From Osedax fenrisi (Eukaryota > Annelida > Polychaeta > Sabellida > Siboglinidae): DNA of 64,000 nt. The position numbers and the translations under genes are program-made. Positions 50,400-64,000 of the stretch are shown in pieces. The stretch covers positions 110,690,585 through 110,754,584 of the forward strand of contig OZ025239.1 of the NCBI GenBank assembly GCA_964019155.1. The letters are read 5' to 3'. The notes beneath the pieces are model-generated. The model saw only the letters and a program-made list of their open reading frames with translations, did not search any database and was not told the DNA's origin. Position 1 is the first letter of the stretch, and each line of letters starts with the position of its first letter.

Positions 50400-52777
50400 G
50401 AGAGGAGTGTGCGTACGTATCCTTCTCCGTAGTTTGCCACTAATAGATTTACATCATAATGCGAAGCCTTTATAAGGAAAAATATATCGAATTATTTTCA
50501 TTTATATTGATATTTATTGTATTATTATAAACAAACAACTTCCGATTAATGATTATTATTACTTAACTATTACACCCTCTCAAGCGCGACATTCGTGATA
50601 TTACATGTAATATTACATTATATTACTATTGATTATTTTGGTGTGTATATATTTCTATACAATGTTCATATATATACATTTTTTTAAATACTTAAAAAAT
50701 TTATATATTGGAAAATTTTATACAAATATATATATATATATATACACTACAAATTCATAAATAATAAATATAATGTAACTAAATATTATTGACGTATACA
50801 ACAGATAATCATAAATAAAAAAGTTATTACATTTTAACAATAACCATTTTCCCCATCTTCTACGTGTAACCTTACGAACCCATCTTCTACGTGTAACCTT
50901 ACGAACGTCGCACATCCCCTTACCGCTGATCCATCATTAACACCACCATTAGTGTACTACAAGTGCCAAGGGTACATTCCCTTACCTCCTATTTAACCAC
51001 GAATAGTTACAAGTCTGCGATATCCTGCTGCGTTCGGAGAGGAAGTACAAGGTCGCGACCCCGGTGAATATCTTCCGGAAGTTATTAGGTTATCGCGCAT
51101 TATAGCTCTTTATCTGTAATCATCTCTATATTCTAATGTATCTGTAATATCTGTATTCTAATGTACCTTTAATCATCTAGTGTGGATTATCGAAGAAGCA
51201 AAGATATACTAAAAATTATAATTATAAAAATATACTATTAATAATTATAAAAATATACCATTACTATAGTAAAGATATAACACACACGCTCCCTCCCTAC
51301 GCAGCGTAGTTAATACTGCTCCCCTCCTGCCACAGCTAGCAGTTGTGTCGAATCACTGAAATAGATAGTAGGATCGATGCGGTTTCTATATGACAATGTT
51401 TTTATTGTTCTATTAAATGAACGTGTGACATCAATTAGTTTTTACTCGCCGCGGTGAGATTTATAGAATTTAACACCGACGTATCATATTGCTTTGTTAT
51501 ATATTAGTCATGAACACTGTGTTTTCATCATATAAATAATGTTTTAAAACATATTGTTTTACATTTTAAAAGTGTATAGTTTGATACGAATTTACATTAT
51601 AAACAAAACATAGTTCCGAAAATTGAGCCCATGTAGGTTTCGCTGTTCATGTTTTGTGTTCAAAATCTAATCACACGAAGTGTTAAATCTTTTCTGAGAA
51701 AAATCTTTAGTCAAAGTATGACATGTTATAGTATACCAATAACATACACTACATAAGACAGTATGACCCATGACCCCGTTAAGTTGTTTGACCTAAGGGG
51801 TGTAACCCCCTATCTATCCAGCATACTCGCTATATCACTGAATTGGATTTAGGTAATACACATACGATGTAAACACAAATGATGTTCTATATGTAAACAT
51901 ATGGAATTGAACGATTAACATTACATTTACGTTTCATTACATTGATTATCACAAGCTATATATTCGTATATCATATAAATACGTATACATTTAATTAACG
52001 TATTATATTTATTAATAAATTACAGATTAGTTTATAATAGAATTAATTTATTCTAATCCTAATTTTTCGTATTTTTAATTTTTAAACTTATTAAATTTGT
52101 AAATAATAATATAATATAAATATAAGTTTTTCTGTACCTAATATAATGTTTCTCATAATATCTCATAACTATATAAATACACGCATACATTTCATATATG
52201 TTCGGTATTAGTTTATAATATAATTTACTTATTCTTATCCTAATTTTTCTATTATAATTTCATATTTTTTATAATTTATTATACTTTAAATGAATTGTTC
52301 TATCATCATATCGGTTATGCTTGAATAATTTAATGTCATGCATGCATTTAATATATATATTATTATACAGTATAATAATGTCATACTACTAAGCAGTAGT
52401 CTATAATATAATTTATTTATTGTAATCATAATTTTACTATTTTAATGACATATTGCAGGTATAAGTTGTTCTACATGATCTTATTTCTGCGTAATGATAT
52501 TTTAATTATTAATATAATCATACTGTAAATATACATATATTATGTATTCATTTCTAATACATTAAATATGTATAATTCATTGATTCACATACTATACCCT
52601 CTATTGTAACACCTATATGTATTATAAGTCATTAAATGTGTAATCTATAAGTATGATACAGTATCGTCGATACTACAACACATGCAGCTATACCCGATAC
52701 ACCTAATATTTCATTATTTTATATAAATTATAAATTAATTATAATTTTAATAAATAAGTATGTATATTAATATATAA

Positions 52778-52813
<36 letters not shown>

Positions 52814-52815
52814 CG
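50400..52815. other. Spacer with a possible tiny terminal exon at 51345
   Basis: Mostly AT-rich. ATCTTCTACGTGTAACCTTA occurs twice (50850-50905). At 51325-51345 CTCCCCTCCTGCCACAG is a good acceptor, and in one frame eight codons (SSCVESLK) precede a stop near 51373. This is too short to call. TA microsatellite at 52785-52810. No other gene seen. Confidence 0.35.
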
Positions 52816-52819
52816 AACA

Positions 52820-53130
52820 ATGGTTTCCATTTCATCTCTGATGCATTCGCTTGGATGGTTAAAGTTCCGGCTAGTTTGCAAGTTCCGTCTCCTTTGCATA
52901 GCGCATCGAGCCATCTATCGAGCCAGCCCCGATAATCTCGCTAATGTTATTACTATCGAACTCGTCGTGTTGGCTCCAATGCTCCATCAACCGATCACTA
53001 CGACAGTATACGCCGAATCGGCATTTGCAGTCGTAGCTCCAAAGCGTTGAAATGCATTGCCATCAGATCCACTGAATCTGAACCTTTATTTAAACGTAAA
53101 GTATATAACGCTTTTATTTCTTTATAACTG
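52820..53130 (+). pseudogene. LINE 3' end relic
   Basis: Open segment 52820-53050 reads LLCIAHRAIYRASPDNLANV and later YAESAFAVVAPKR, where a stop replaces the expected Trp before NALP. The order 'hydrophobic-Y-x-A-x-x-x-x-x-P-x-x-L ... S-A-F-x-V-V-A-P-K' is the C-terminal signature of L2/CR1-type LINE polyproteins. The relic at 8220-8480 keeps the Trp (APKHWNALP). Truncated and inactive. Confidence 0.7.
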
Positions 53131-53140
53131 CATTATTTAA

Positions 53141-53727
53141 GGGCAGGCGTAACTTTGCCGGCATTTACATGTAAAAGATAGGGAAAAATGGCTATTTTTT
53201 AACATGTGATAACTTTTTATTTATGATGATTTTTTTCAACATTTTGTTAATTATCTAGATAACATTCATCTCTAGGTATATAGTTACATCATAAAATAAT
53301 AAATGTATTATTAAATAAAGAAAAGTTAATTATAATTTTTAAAATAAATTTATTCAACATTTTTTTTATTAATTTTCAAATAATTATATTAATATTGTAC
53401 TTATTTTAGCTTAATATAATAGTAACCATATATTATGTATATAATCAGAAAATGTTATAAAGATTCATAAAAGGGTTAAAAGTTATTAACATTAAAAAAA
53501 AAAATCCAGAGATATAGTTGTAGCATCTAAAGTTTTACTTGCATTTTTTCTAATTTTTAAATCCTACCATTTTTAATAGGTGTATGATTAAACTTCATAT
53601 TTGAGGCACTTATGTTTAATTTTATATGATATATTATACATAATTTTAAAGATAATGAATTACATTTTAATATTATAATATAAAAAAAATGTTCCCTAAA
53701 AAATAATATCGAAAGTTACGCCGGCCC
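53141..53727. mobile_element. TTAA-flanked DNA element, 587 bp
   Basis: Flanked by TTAA (53137-53140 and 53728-53731). Ends are GGGCAGGCGTAACTTTGCC and GAAAGTTACGCCGGCCC. No coding capacity. TTAA target duplications are typical of piggyBac-type transposition, but ends starting GGG are less usual there. TTTACATGTAAAAGATAGG just inside the left end matches 61295-62126. Confidence 0.8.
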
Positions 53728-53802
53728 TTAATATTGTTCTCGTTATTTTATATATGTCTGTATATGTGTGTATATGTATATATATATATATGTATATATG
53801 TG

Positions 53803-53839
<37 letters not shown>

Positions 53840-53883
53840 CTTGTTATTGTTCTTTTATTTATTTATTTTCAAATTGTTATTAC

Positions 53884-54049
53884 TAGTGATGTAAATGATG
53901 CCAAGCTTTTGATGCCTGGCCGAGACTTTTTTCATTTTTGGAAAAAAAACGAGCCCGAGTCGAGCCGAGACTCTAGCCAAACGTGCCCGAGCCGAGTTGA
54001 GACTTTAGGTGACTGAGACTGCATCATTTGAGCATCATTTACATCACTA
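53884..54049. mobile_element. hAT-type MITE, TAGTGATG family, copy 3
   Basis: Ends TAGTGATGTAAATGATGC and GCATCATTTACATCACTA, flanked by GTTATTAC / GTTATTAT (7 of 8). The interior GAGCCGAGACTCTAGCC matches copy 1. Confidence 0.92.
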
Positions 54050-54129
54050 GTTATTATACCGATAAACAATATGATGTTTTGTAGTTAATAAACTATTTAA
54101 TAATATAATAATATTATATTATTAATATA

Positions 54130-54130
<1 letters not shown>

Positions 54131-54208
<78 letters not shown>
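54131..54208. repeat. (AT)n microsatellite
   Basis: About 39 TA dinucleotides. Confidence 0.95.
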
Positions 54209-54212
<4 letters not shown>

Positions 54213-54659
54213 CACTAGAATAGTTTACTAAATATACATAAATTGTATTTATATATACTTTTATTAATTATTTAAATAGACATAATATTAATTATGATTT
54301 ATACTTAAATATAGGTTTATAATTAAATATGCATAATATAATATAAAATACATTTAAACTATAACTAAAAATACATTAATAATCAAACACAAGTATATAC
54401 AATAATCAATACACATTTTATAAGTGGTTAGTATATAGTTTATTTTTAAATATTTTCAACTTTAAACAATGAATTTTCGGTATAGTTTGTGTAACTTTCT
54501 ATTGAAACGTAAACAAATTCTAAAAGCATTAGTACAATACAATTTAAATAAATCAGAATAATATTTATATGATCTATTACAAATCGATGTGATATACGTA
54601 AATGAATACGACACAACACTTGTTCCCATCGTACACTTCACGTTATTTGTTATATTTTA

Positions 54660-54929
54660 TTGTTTACGTTTGTTTTTACGCAAAATCTGCGAAATTGCAG
54701 CCCCTTCACCTACATGACCCATGACCCCCCCGTACTAAGTTATTTTACCTCATTAGCAGCATCTCTACCCCTGATCCCATTCATGTATTCGACCTATGCG
54801 AACAAACGACTGAAACTAGCTTTTAGATATATTCATTTAGAAAGGAGGAAGAGGATCACCAAAGATTATAAACATCGATATATATATGATTGTTTGCCCT
54901 TTGCACTTGCTTCCTATACAATTTGCTAG
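54660..54929 (+). CDS. Weak hypothetical frame, 89 codons
   Basis: Open frame, GC-richer than its surroundings. It contains a hydrophobic stretch (LSYFTSLAASLPLIPFM) and a basic helix (KRLKLAFRYIHLERRKRI) before TAG. No ATG with good context is evident: the first codon is not ATG (it may be an alternative start), and no clear acceptor is seen. I do not recognise it. It could be a terminal exon or a chance frame. Confidence 0.2.
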   Translation: MFTFVFTQNLRNCSPFTYMTHDPPVLSYFTSLAASLPLIPFMYSTYANKRLKLAFRYIHLERRKRITKDYKHRYIYDCLPFALASYTIC

Positions 54930-54974
54930 ACCCGTATAGTTTGTTAACCCTCCCTCCCTGCCTCCACCCCTCAG

Positions 54975-55190
54975 TAATGGACATCCTACCCCTACTGCCC
55001 TACTGCTAAACCAATTGCAAGTCAGCATTCCTCCTGCCTACTTGTACCGTTGGCTTCAGAAAAGTATCGAATTCTACATGAACCTCATTTTCCACAAAGG
55101 AATACACAAAATATGCCTGAGTTTGTATCCCTCACAGTTCCTCATCCTCGCCCCTTTTTACATGCATCCTATACCCACTTCTTCTCTCTT
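54975..55190 (+). CDS. Possible coding exon, unknown protein
   Basis: A pyrimidine tract with CACCCCTCAG acceptor opens a phase-1-compatible frame: NGHPTPTALLLNQLQVSIPP, then AYLYRWLQKSIEFYMNLIF and HKGIHKICLSLYP. The frame stays open into the CT microsatellite, so the exon must end before about 55220; no donor was settled on. The Tyr/Leu-rich helix is protein-like and the region is GC-richer than the desert. Not recognised. Confidence 0.3.
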
Positions 55191-55224
55191 CATTACATCC
55201 CTCCTCTCCCCGTTTCCTCCGTCA

Positions 55225-55440
<216 letters not shown>

Positions 55441-55524
55441 CCCTCCCTTTGTCTCTCATACTTCTCCACTCCCTCCCTTTGTCTGTCTGCCTCCCTCCCT
55501 CACTCTAACTCTCCCTCTCTCTCT

Positions 55525-55790
55525 CACCCCCACAGAGAAAGCATACCCCTACACCTATCAGCCATCTAACTCCCCCTATATCACCCCCACATAGAAAGCA
55601 CATGCCTATCTACCCCCTACCTGCCCCCTAACTCCCTCTCTTTCACCCCCCACAGAGAAATCACACCCCACGCCTATCTGCCCCCTAACTCCCCCCACAG
55701 AGAAATCACACCCCCACGCTTACCTGCCCCCTATCTGCCCCCTAACTCCCCCTCTTTCACCCACCACAGAGAAATCACACCCCCACGCCT
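55525..55790 (+). repeat. Tandem repeat containing splice-acceptor-like CACAG|AGAAA
   Basis: Units of about 40-60 bp with CACCCCCACAGAGAAATCAC, CCCCCACGCCTA and CTGCCCCCTAACTCCCC. Acceptor-like CACAG occurs at about 55535, 55655, 55698 and 55769; at about 55594 it reads CATAG. Confidence 0.85.
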
Positions 55791-55910
55791 ACATGCCCCC
55801 TAGTCACATGACCACCGCTGAATTCTGGGAAAAACTCTACGAACTAACCTACAGTATAGGACGTGTTCTCGGCTGGAACATCGATAACCTCTTCCACATG
55901 ACACTGTTAG

Positions 55911-55912
<2 letters not shown>
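55770..55912 (+). CDS. Possible coding exon before the TG tract, unknown protein
   Basis: The last CACCACAG acceptor of the repeat opens a phase-1 frame: KSHPHAYMPPSHMTTAEFW, then EKLYELTYSIGRVLGWNI and DNLFHMTLLA. Codon use is GC-rich with varied third positions, unlike the repeats on both sides. The frame runs on into the TG tract as Cys-Val repeats to 56083, which I treat as intron; the likely donor is at the start of the tract (GCG|TGTGTG or AGC|GTGTGT, not resolved). The segment DNLFHMTLL recurs as DNLFNIILF at 58871. The family is not recognised; EFWEKLYELTYSIGRVLGW suggests an amphipathic helix. Confidence 0.4.
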
Positions 55913-58870
<2,958 letters not shown>

Positions 58871-58924
58871 GACAACCTCTTCAATATCATCTTGTTTGTA
58901 TCGTTGCGCTGGACGATTCATTAA
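58871..58924 (+). pseudogene. Duplicated exon end flanking the TG tract
   Basis: GACAACCTCTTCAATATCAT encodes DNLFNIILFVSLRWTIH before TAA. It resembles 55880-55908 (DNLFHMTLL), with changes at third positions and a few conservative replacements. One copy probably arose by duplication across the repeat; either may be the functional exon end. Confidence 0.4.
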
Positions 58925-58979
58925 TGAGTCATCATCGATTAGTCATTCACTGATATATCTAACATTGATCTTACCTTAA

Positions 58980-59670
58980 CGTGTCTATGTGTGTGGTTAT
59001 ATAGGAGTGTGTGTGTGTGTGAGGGTAAAATATAACTCTCTGATCTATGTTAGATTAGGTCTACTAAAATCTTGCAACTATTTTATTAAAAGATAGTCAA
59101 AAAATTTAATTTTATTATTCATATTATATACATCTATTTCATAGGTTATAAAAATAATAGTGGTATTTACAAAGATCCTAGATTATTTTATGAAAGTATG
59201 TGAATAAATATTACAAGTTTAAAACAATTATTATTTAAAAAAAATTAAATTATATATTTAAATAATTAATTTAATTTAATAAATAATCTATTAAATATTT
59301 TTTAATTTTATTATTTTAATAAATTGATATAAATTTACTCTATTTAATATATATAATAAATTCATATATTTGATGAAAGTATGTGATCAAATATTACAAG
59401 TTTAAAAAAATTATCATTTTTGAAAAAACAAATTTATATTTATTTAATTAATTAATTAAATTTAATAAATAATCTACAACATATTTTTTAATTTTATTAT
59501 TTTAATAAATTGATATAAATTTACTCTATATAATAAATATAATAAAGTCATATAATTGTCTTTTAAATCTCTCAAAATTCATAATATAAAAACAAAGTAT
59601 TATTTTAACTTTGATTTATTTAGAAATATTGTTATAAAATATAAGTTCATTGTCATTTAGTAGGATTAAG
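58980..59670. other. AT-rich spacer with a near duplication
   Basis: Two related blocks at about 59195-59345 and 59365-59535 share GAAAGTATGTGA, ATATTACAAGTTTAAAA, AATTGATATAAATTTACTCTAT and other words. No gene. Confidence 0.6.
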
Positions 59671-59677
59671 TTCTTAC

Positions 59678-59801
59678 CTGTCAGCCTTTTTAGGCTGATT
59701 GTGTTATGATGATTATTGGTGATGATTCTCCATGAATTATAAGTCACATCTATTGTTTGGACCGCAACTCCTTCAATATTTAGTCTGATACTTAAATGAA
59801 C
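59678..59801 (-). CDS. Possible internal exon, minus strand, unknown protein
   Basis: The minus strand ends with a strong donor ACAG|GTAAGA at 59678. Read back, it is open as VHLSIRLNIEGVAVQTIDV, then TYNSWRIITNNHHNTISLKR and LTG. The composition is more coding-like than the AT desert around it. The acceptor (TTGTAAAAG near 59802) is weak. An alternative reading is a plus-strand RNA with box C (ATGATGA) and box D (CTGA) near 59706 and 59785. Neither is secure. Confidence 0.3.
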
Positions 59802-59804
59802 CTT

Positions 59805-60520
59805 TTACAATTTAACAAATTATAATTTTATTCCTTTATATTTATTGTATATATTATTTTGCAGAAATAATATTCTCATGATTTATAAATTATTAATACT
59901 TAGTAAATTTATATATATTTTTGTTTATACTATGATTTAACTGTCATTAACTCTTGAATAAATATGTAATAGTAATAAGAAATATATAGATATAAACTAT
60001 TTCAATATATTAAATTATACCTATCATAAGTCATCATGTTTTTAAAAATATTAAATTATATATGATATATATCATATAATCTAATAATTTTTAAAGAATA
60101 ATAAACAATATATAAAGAATAATAAAACCTATGTGGAGAATAAAATAAAAATTAAATATATAATATTATAATAAAATAAAAATATAATATTTAAATAATG
60201 AAAATAAATACTAATCATATTTGGATAAGATGAGATTAAATGATCATATTTATAAATTATATATATAATGAGCATATATACTTTTTTATTGATGGGATTA
60301 ACTATAATCATTTAATTATTATAATATATAATAATTATACAAATATTATAATAAAATAAAAATATAATATTTAAATAATCATTATTTAAATATTATATTT
60401 TTATTTTATTATAATGAGAATAAATGCTAAACATATTTGAATAAGATGAGATTAAATGATCATAATTAATCCCATCAATAGAAAGTATCTATGCTCATCA
60501 TGTATATATATAAATGGGAT
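59805..60520. other. AT-rich spacer, no gene seen
   Basis: Contains an inverted repeat around 60300-60400: TAATAAAATAAAAATATAAT-type words face ATTATATTTTTATTTTATTA. The plus-strand acceptor-like TTATTTTGCAG at 59858 has no coding sequence after it. Confidence 0.4.
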
Positions 60521-60523
60521 TAT

Positions 60524-60688
60524 GGTCAAAAGTTTAGCTATTTGAACGCTCATTGTCAACGGGCCGCTGAGTGTACGATAGTATATAAATAGACATACGC
60601 TAATTATAATGGCCGATCATATGCTATTATAACATCACTAATTTGAATAAACAATTTTGCGGGCGTTCAAATCGCGAAGCTTTTGACC
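60524..60688. mobile_element. MITE with GGTCAAAAG ends, 165 bp
   Basis: Inverted ends GGTCAAAAGTTTAGCTATTT and, reverse-complemented, GGTCAAAAGCTTCGCGATTT, both continuing GAACGC. No clear target duplication. The interior is short and AT-rich with ATAATGGCCGATC. Confidence 0.7.
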
Positions 60689-60782
60689 AGGTACCTATAA
60701 ATGTATCTATATATATTTATGTTGATATAAACTTATATAGATATGCTGCTAAATAAACATTATCACCATGTGTTAACATCAA

Positions 60783-60854
60783 TCCCTGTTAGTATAGTGG
60801 CGAGTATCCCCGCCTGTCACGCGGGAGACCGGGGTTCAATTCCCCGACGAGGAG
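60783..60854 (+). tRNA. tRNA-Asp (GTC)
   Basis: A 72-base cloverleaf: D arm TAGTATAGTGG (A box), anticodon stem CCGC/GCGG around CTGTCAC with anticodon GTC, T arm CGGGG/CCCCG around TTCAATT (B box GGTTCAATTCC), and a T-run terminator right after (60858-60865). No intron or encoded CCA. The acceptor stem reads TCCCTGT against ACGAGGA, giving a C-A mismatch at pair 4-69 and a T-G pair at 5-68, where the usual sequence would be TCCTCGT. It may be a slightly decayed gene or one with a tolerated mismatch. Confidence 0.9.
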
Positions 60855-60865
60855 ATGATTTTTTT

Positions 60866-61290
60866 TTATAAATATCCAGAGTTATCTATATATTCTGATA
60901 AATATAATTGTTTTATCTATAACGATTTATTCTTTAATTAATATTACAATAACTGATGAATAGATGAATGTAATTATATAATTATTATATATTGTGATAT
61001 CTCAGGAATATCTGAGTGGTATATAAATATTCGAATAAAAAAGAAATTGAATATATTAGTATAATATTTATAAGTATATTCATAATATGAATTTCATATA
61101 TTATTTTATGTATGTAATATAATTTAGTGAAAACTCAATGTAGTAAACTTCACATTTAGTAAAAGCTCGATTTATTAAAAATGTTATAATAATTTATTGA
61201 ATTTCAACCTAAGAGCGTATTAAATTAGATGTATACAGTAAAAACCGGATATCTGTTATCTCGTGCGGATAGGTAATCTCGTATGTGATG
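60866..61290. other. AT-rich spacer, no gene seen
   Basis: A/T filler. AAAACTCAATGTAGTAAACTT and similar words repeat loosely at 61125-61170. Confidence 0.4.
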
Positions 61291-61294
61291 TTAA

Positions 61295-61836
61295 GGGGAT
61301 ACGATAGGACGCACGCAATTCCGCCGTTTACATGTAATTAGATAGGATGTTTGTATAATATTCAAACAAGTGTTTTGAATTGAATATATTACCGATTTTA
61401 ATAATTTTTACATATTTATATTAATTAGAATAATATCTCTGTTTCAATCACAGAATATTTTGAATATGATATATATTCGTCGAGTAATTCATGGTTGAAC
61501 GTCATTACCGATTTTTTCCGGTATTTTAGTGTAAAAAATTTACAAAATGTACCATATCAAATTTAATAATAAATATTTTTTAAATATTATGTGATTAAAT
61601 GTTAGATATATATATTATCTATAATATGTAGTAAAAATTATGAGTGTAGCTAAAACAACGATCCCTAAACATTGACTTATATAACAGTAATTGGCGAAAA
61701 TATTTATACTGAGAAAAACACATTCAAAGATTACCAATAATATTTCTTAATTTTGTATGAAAATAGATATTTATTGTATTGGATATATACTTATATAATA
61801 CATTCATATGATATTTTAGATGTATATATATATTCA

Positions 61837-61884
<48 letters not shown>

Positions 61885-62126
61885 TATACATATATATATA
61901 TATATAGTATATACATATAATTAATACATTACATTACATATAATTAATATTTTATATATTTATTTTTTACATACCTTCATAAAAGACAACTTTTAACATG
62001 TTTATATGAATCTTTCAGCCATAAAAATTCATATTTAAATAAATAATATATTATTTATAAGTATTAGCACAAAATAAATTTTATAAAAAAAATCAAAAAA
62101 CGAAAATTACAAACTACCGTATCCCC
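61295..62126. mobile_element. TTAA-flanked DNA element, 832 bp
   Basis: Flanked by TTAA (61291-61294 and 62127-62130). Ends GGGGATACGATAG and CTACCGTATCCCC. Near the left end GTTTACATGTAATTAGATAGG parallels the element at 53141. It holds a TA microsatellite (about 61840-61910) and has no coding capacity. Confidence 0.75.
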
Positions 62127-62129
62127 TTA

Positions 62130-62940
62130 ATTTAAACAATTATTTATAAATAATAGAATTTACACTGCGCTCTATTGATCACTCAACCAAATTAAAACAA
62201 TCAGCATGAAATCACTGGTTACCTAAAAATTACATAAAACTAAACATAAATATACAAGATTATTAAATTGATCAATCAATATAGTACATTTAGTATGTAA
62301 TACAAGTTCATCGAACATAAATTATTCATATTTTGTTGTTACTTAATACTTACATTATCGCTGCATACTTCGCTGTATTAGAACATATCTAAACAATCAT
62401 AAATTCATATATATTCGTGAATGAGTGGTATTTTATGTATTTTATATATATTTAGTTGCATAATTTTCAATTGCAATTTATATAATGTAAATATTATAGA
62501 AATAAATCATCATCGATAATATTAAAATATTTGAATCATATACATAATAGTATGTAGATAATGCGTATACATCTCTGAACATAGTTCATCTTCAACGGAA
62601 GATATACTCGCGGTAAACTAAAGCTAAAGCTGCATTCACGCCAGTACAATTATAACCACCAATATCGACCCGTATAGCCCGATATCGTCGAACACTAAAA
62701 TCTGGCAGTTTATTCACGCGTTTACACATATAACTGACTTATTATCAGATGTCTAACTTGCCCTATATCGGGTAGATGTTATAAAACAAATAAATAAAAA
62801 TCGGGCTATTTTATTTAACTATTTTATTTAGCTATTTTATTTAGCTATTTAACCCCCCCCCCCCCTCCCTCGAGGCATCAAACACACAGGCGCGTAGCCT
62901 ACACAACCTCTGTGACCTCCCACCGACCTCTAACCCCCTC
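62130..62940. other. Spacer upstream of the last terminal exon
   Basis: AT-rich, then from 62590 less so. AGCTATTTTATTT is repeated at 62815-62850 before a C-run and pyrimidine-rich sequence leading to the next acceptor. Confidence 0.45.
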
Positions 62941-62956
62941 GCGCCGCCACCTACAG

Positions 62957-63134
62957 ATCCGAACAGCACCAGTTAATCCTCGCGAAGTATCAACGACTAC
63001 AGACGGAGATAAGCCAGCAACTGCCTACCTCCGACCTGTTGCTACGCGAGCTCTTCTACTGCTCGTTCATTATCTTCCTGCGACTGGCGGCAGAGTACTC
63101 GTTCACCGTGTGTCCCGGCTTCGCAGATAGTTAG
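62957..63134 (+). CDS. Terminal exon, unknown protein
   Basis: A C-rich tract and CCACCTACAG acceptor open a phase-2 frame: one base, then SEQHQLILAKYQRLQTEISQ, QLPTSDLLLRELFYCSFIIF and LRLAAEYSFTVCPGFADS before TAG (63132-63134). Gln/Leu-rich helices are followed by a hydrophobic helix. Composition and codon use contrast with the flanks. I do not recognise the family. Another plus-strand frame at 62912-63130 overlaps it and is rejected because it reads straight through the pyrimidine tract. Just after the stop, CTAGGTGGCAGC is a CTCF-like word. Confidence 0.55.
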
Positions 63135-63800
63135 TGGCGCTAGGTGGCAGCACCGATAGTTAGTGGCACTGATCCTATAACTATAGATTTAGTGTGTTAC
63201 GATATTAGTATAATATCGCTATCTGAATGAATGATGAATAATATTTAATTTACTTATATATTATAAATAAATAATTAATACGCATGAAATATGAATACAA
63301 TAAAATATAGTTATATAATAACTTATTATTAATAAGTAAAAAAGAAACCCTTTAATTATTAAAGTTTAATAGCTATATGCTTTTAAGAAAATATACCAGA
63401 TCTGCTTGGAAATAGATTATATATATTACTATTAAATATATATAGTCTATATATCGTTTATTTCCTACGATTACATTAAATTTAATCAAGATTTTAATAC
63501 AATTTTCATCGGAGAGATTTTATATCGAAAAGTATAATAAAACAATACACATTAAATATAATTTAGTTATTTTTGTATTTATATTTAATGATATATTTAA
63601 TACAAATTAATTAGCCAAGATATTAATGATTACAAAGTTTGTAATACAAACATATCTAACCTCCCAATCTGTTTGCTTTCTTTCGTAGATAACTTCTTAT
63701 CGGAATAGTTCTCATTTCGGTGTTTATTCGTGAAACAATAATATGCAATAACATGCAATGATGCAATAATGATGATGTAATAGACGCTATGTATTAATCA
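63135..63800. other. AT-rich spacer, no gene seen
   Basis: A/T filler. GATGCAATAATGATGATG-like repeats at 63745-63780. Confidence 0.4.
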
Positions 63801-63806
63801 CGCTCG

Positions 63807-63917
63807 ATGAATGCTCCAACAGGGAAACATCGCGAAATAGAAATCATCGTGTTGCCGGTATTCGACGAACAGCAGTACGACCTACAGTTAGTGCGGCGTT
63901 ACCACGGCGATGCTTGA
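63807..63917 (+). CDS. Small frame, 36 codons, possibly part of an exon
   Basis: ATG to TGA, GC-richer than the flanks: MNAPTGKHREIEIIVLPVF, DEQQYDLQLVRRYHGDA. It looks protein-like (a beta strand then an amphipathic helix), but there is no acceptor or Kozak support, and the window ends 83 bases later. Unrecognised. Confidence 0.2.
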   Translation: MNAPTGKHREIEIIVLPVFDEQQYDLQLVRRYHGDA

Positions 63918-64000
63918 TGCGCTCAGTTATAGGTAGACAATAGTATACACAGTTATACGTAGACGAACGGGCTCCTATCGCATCCGTCGCTTATGTATCG

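Overview
This window is animal nuclear DNA, probably from a neuron-bearing invertebrate. The support is: two spliced synaptotagmin exons bounded by GT/AG signals, a nuclear tRNA-Asp with A and B boxes, non-LTR retrotransposons, hAT relics, MITEs with clear target duplications, tRNA-derived SINEs and very long simple repeats. The DNA is very AT-rich, but CpG-containing patches are not depleted. There are no bacterial operons, ribosome binding sites or CRISPR arrays. The species cannot be named from the sequence.

Layout. 0-8.6 kb: SINE copies, two LINE relics, an hAT-type MITE, a 0.4 kb AAT array and a possible TCTCGCGAGA promoter. 8.9-11.3 kb: a 2.2 kb minisatellite with higher-order structure. 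12.4-15.5 kb: the last two coding exons of a synaptotagmin-4/11-like gene with an unusual insert in its C2B domain. 16-20.8 kb: a foldback element, 1.15 kb of near-perfect AGT repeat, a possible terminal exon and a MITE. At about 20.8 kb a CTCF-like site lies where an AT-rich desert begins. 20.8-41.6 kb: the desert, holding one GC-richer 195-codon ORF (24.9 kb), SINEs, foldbacks and at least four copies of a palindromic DNA element with GGGGTCGGTAAT motifs. One of those copies is broken up by a 2.6 kb hAT relic, a MITE, a SINE and a LINE fragment. 41.6-51 kb: a terminal exon with a poly(A) signal, a possible first exon of Integrator subunit 10, a cluster of related MITEs, and another terminal exon whose 3' end seems to have seeded a minisatellite. 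52.8-59 kb: a TTAA-flanked element, exon-like segments, repeated splice-acceptor-like units, and a young LINE inserted in a TG/TGAG tract. 59-64 kb: a possible minus-strand exon, tRNA-Asp, a second TTAA-flanked element and a further terminal exon.

The recognised exons belong to unrelated genes with long introns, so no operon-like cooperation is expected. Several exons are GC-richer islands in AT-rich surroundings, and that contrast is the best guide to coding sequence here. The DNA element with GGGGTCGGTAAT motifs is the best candidate for something undescribed.
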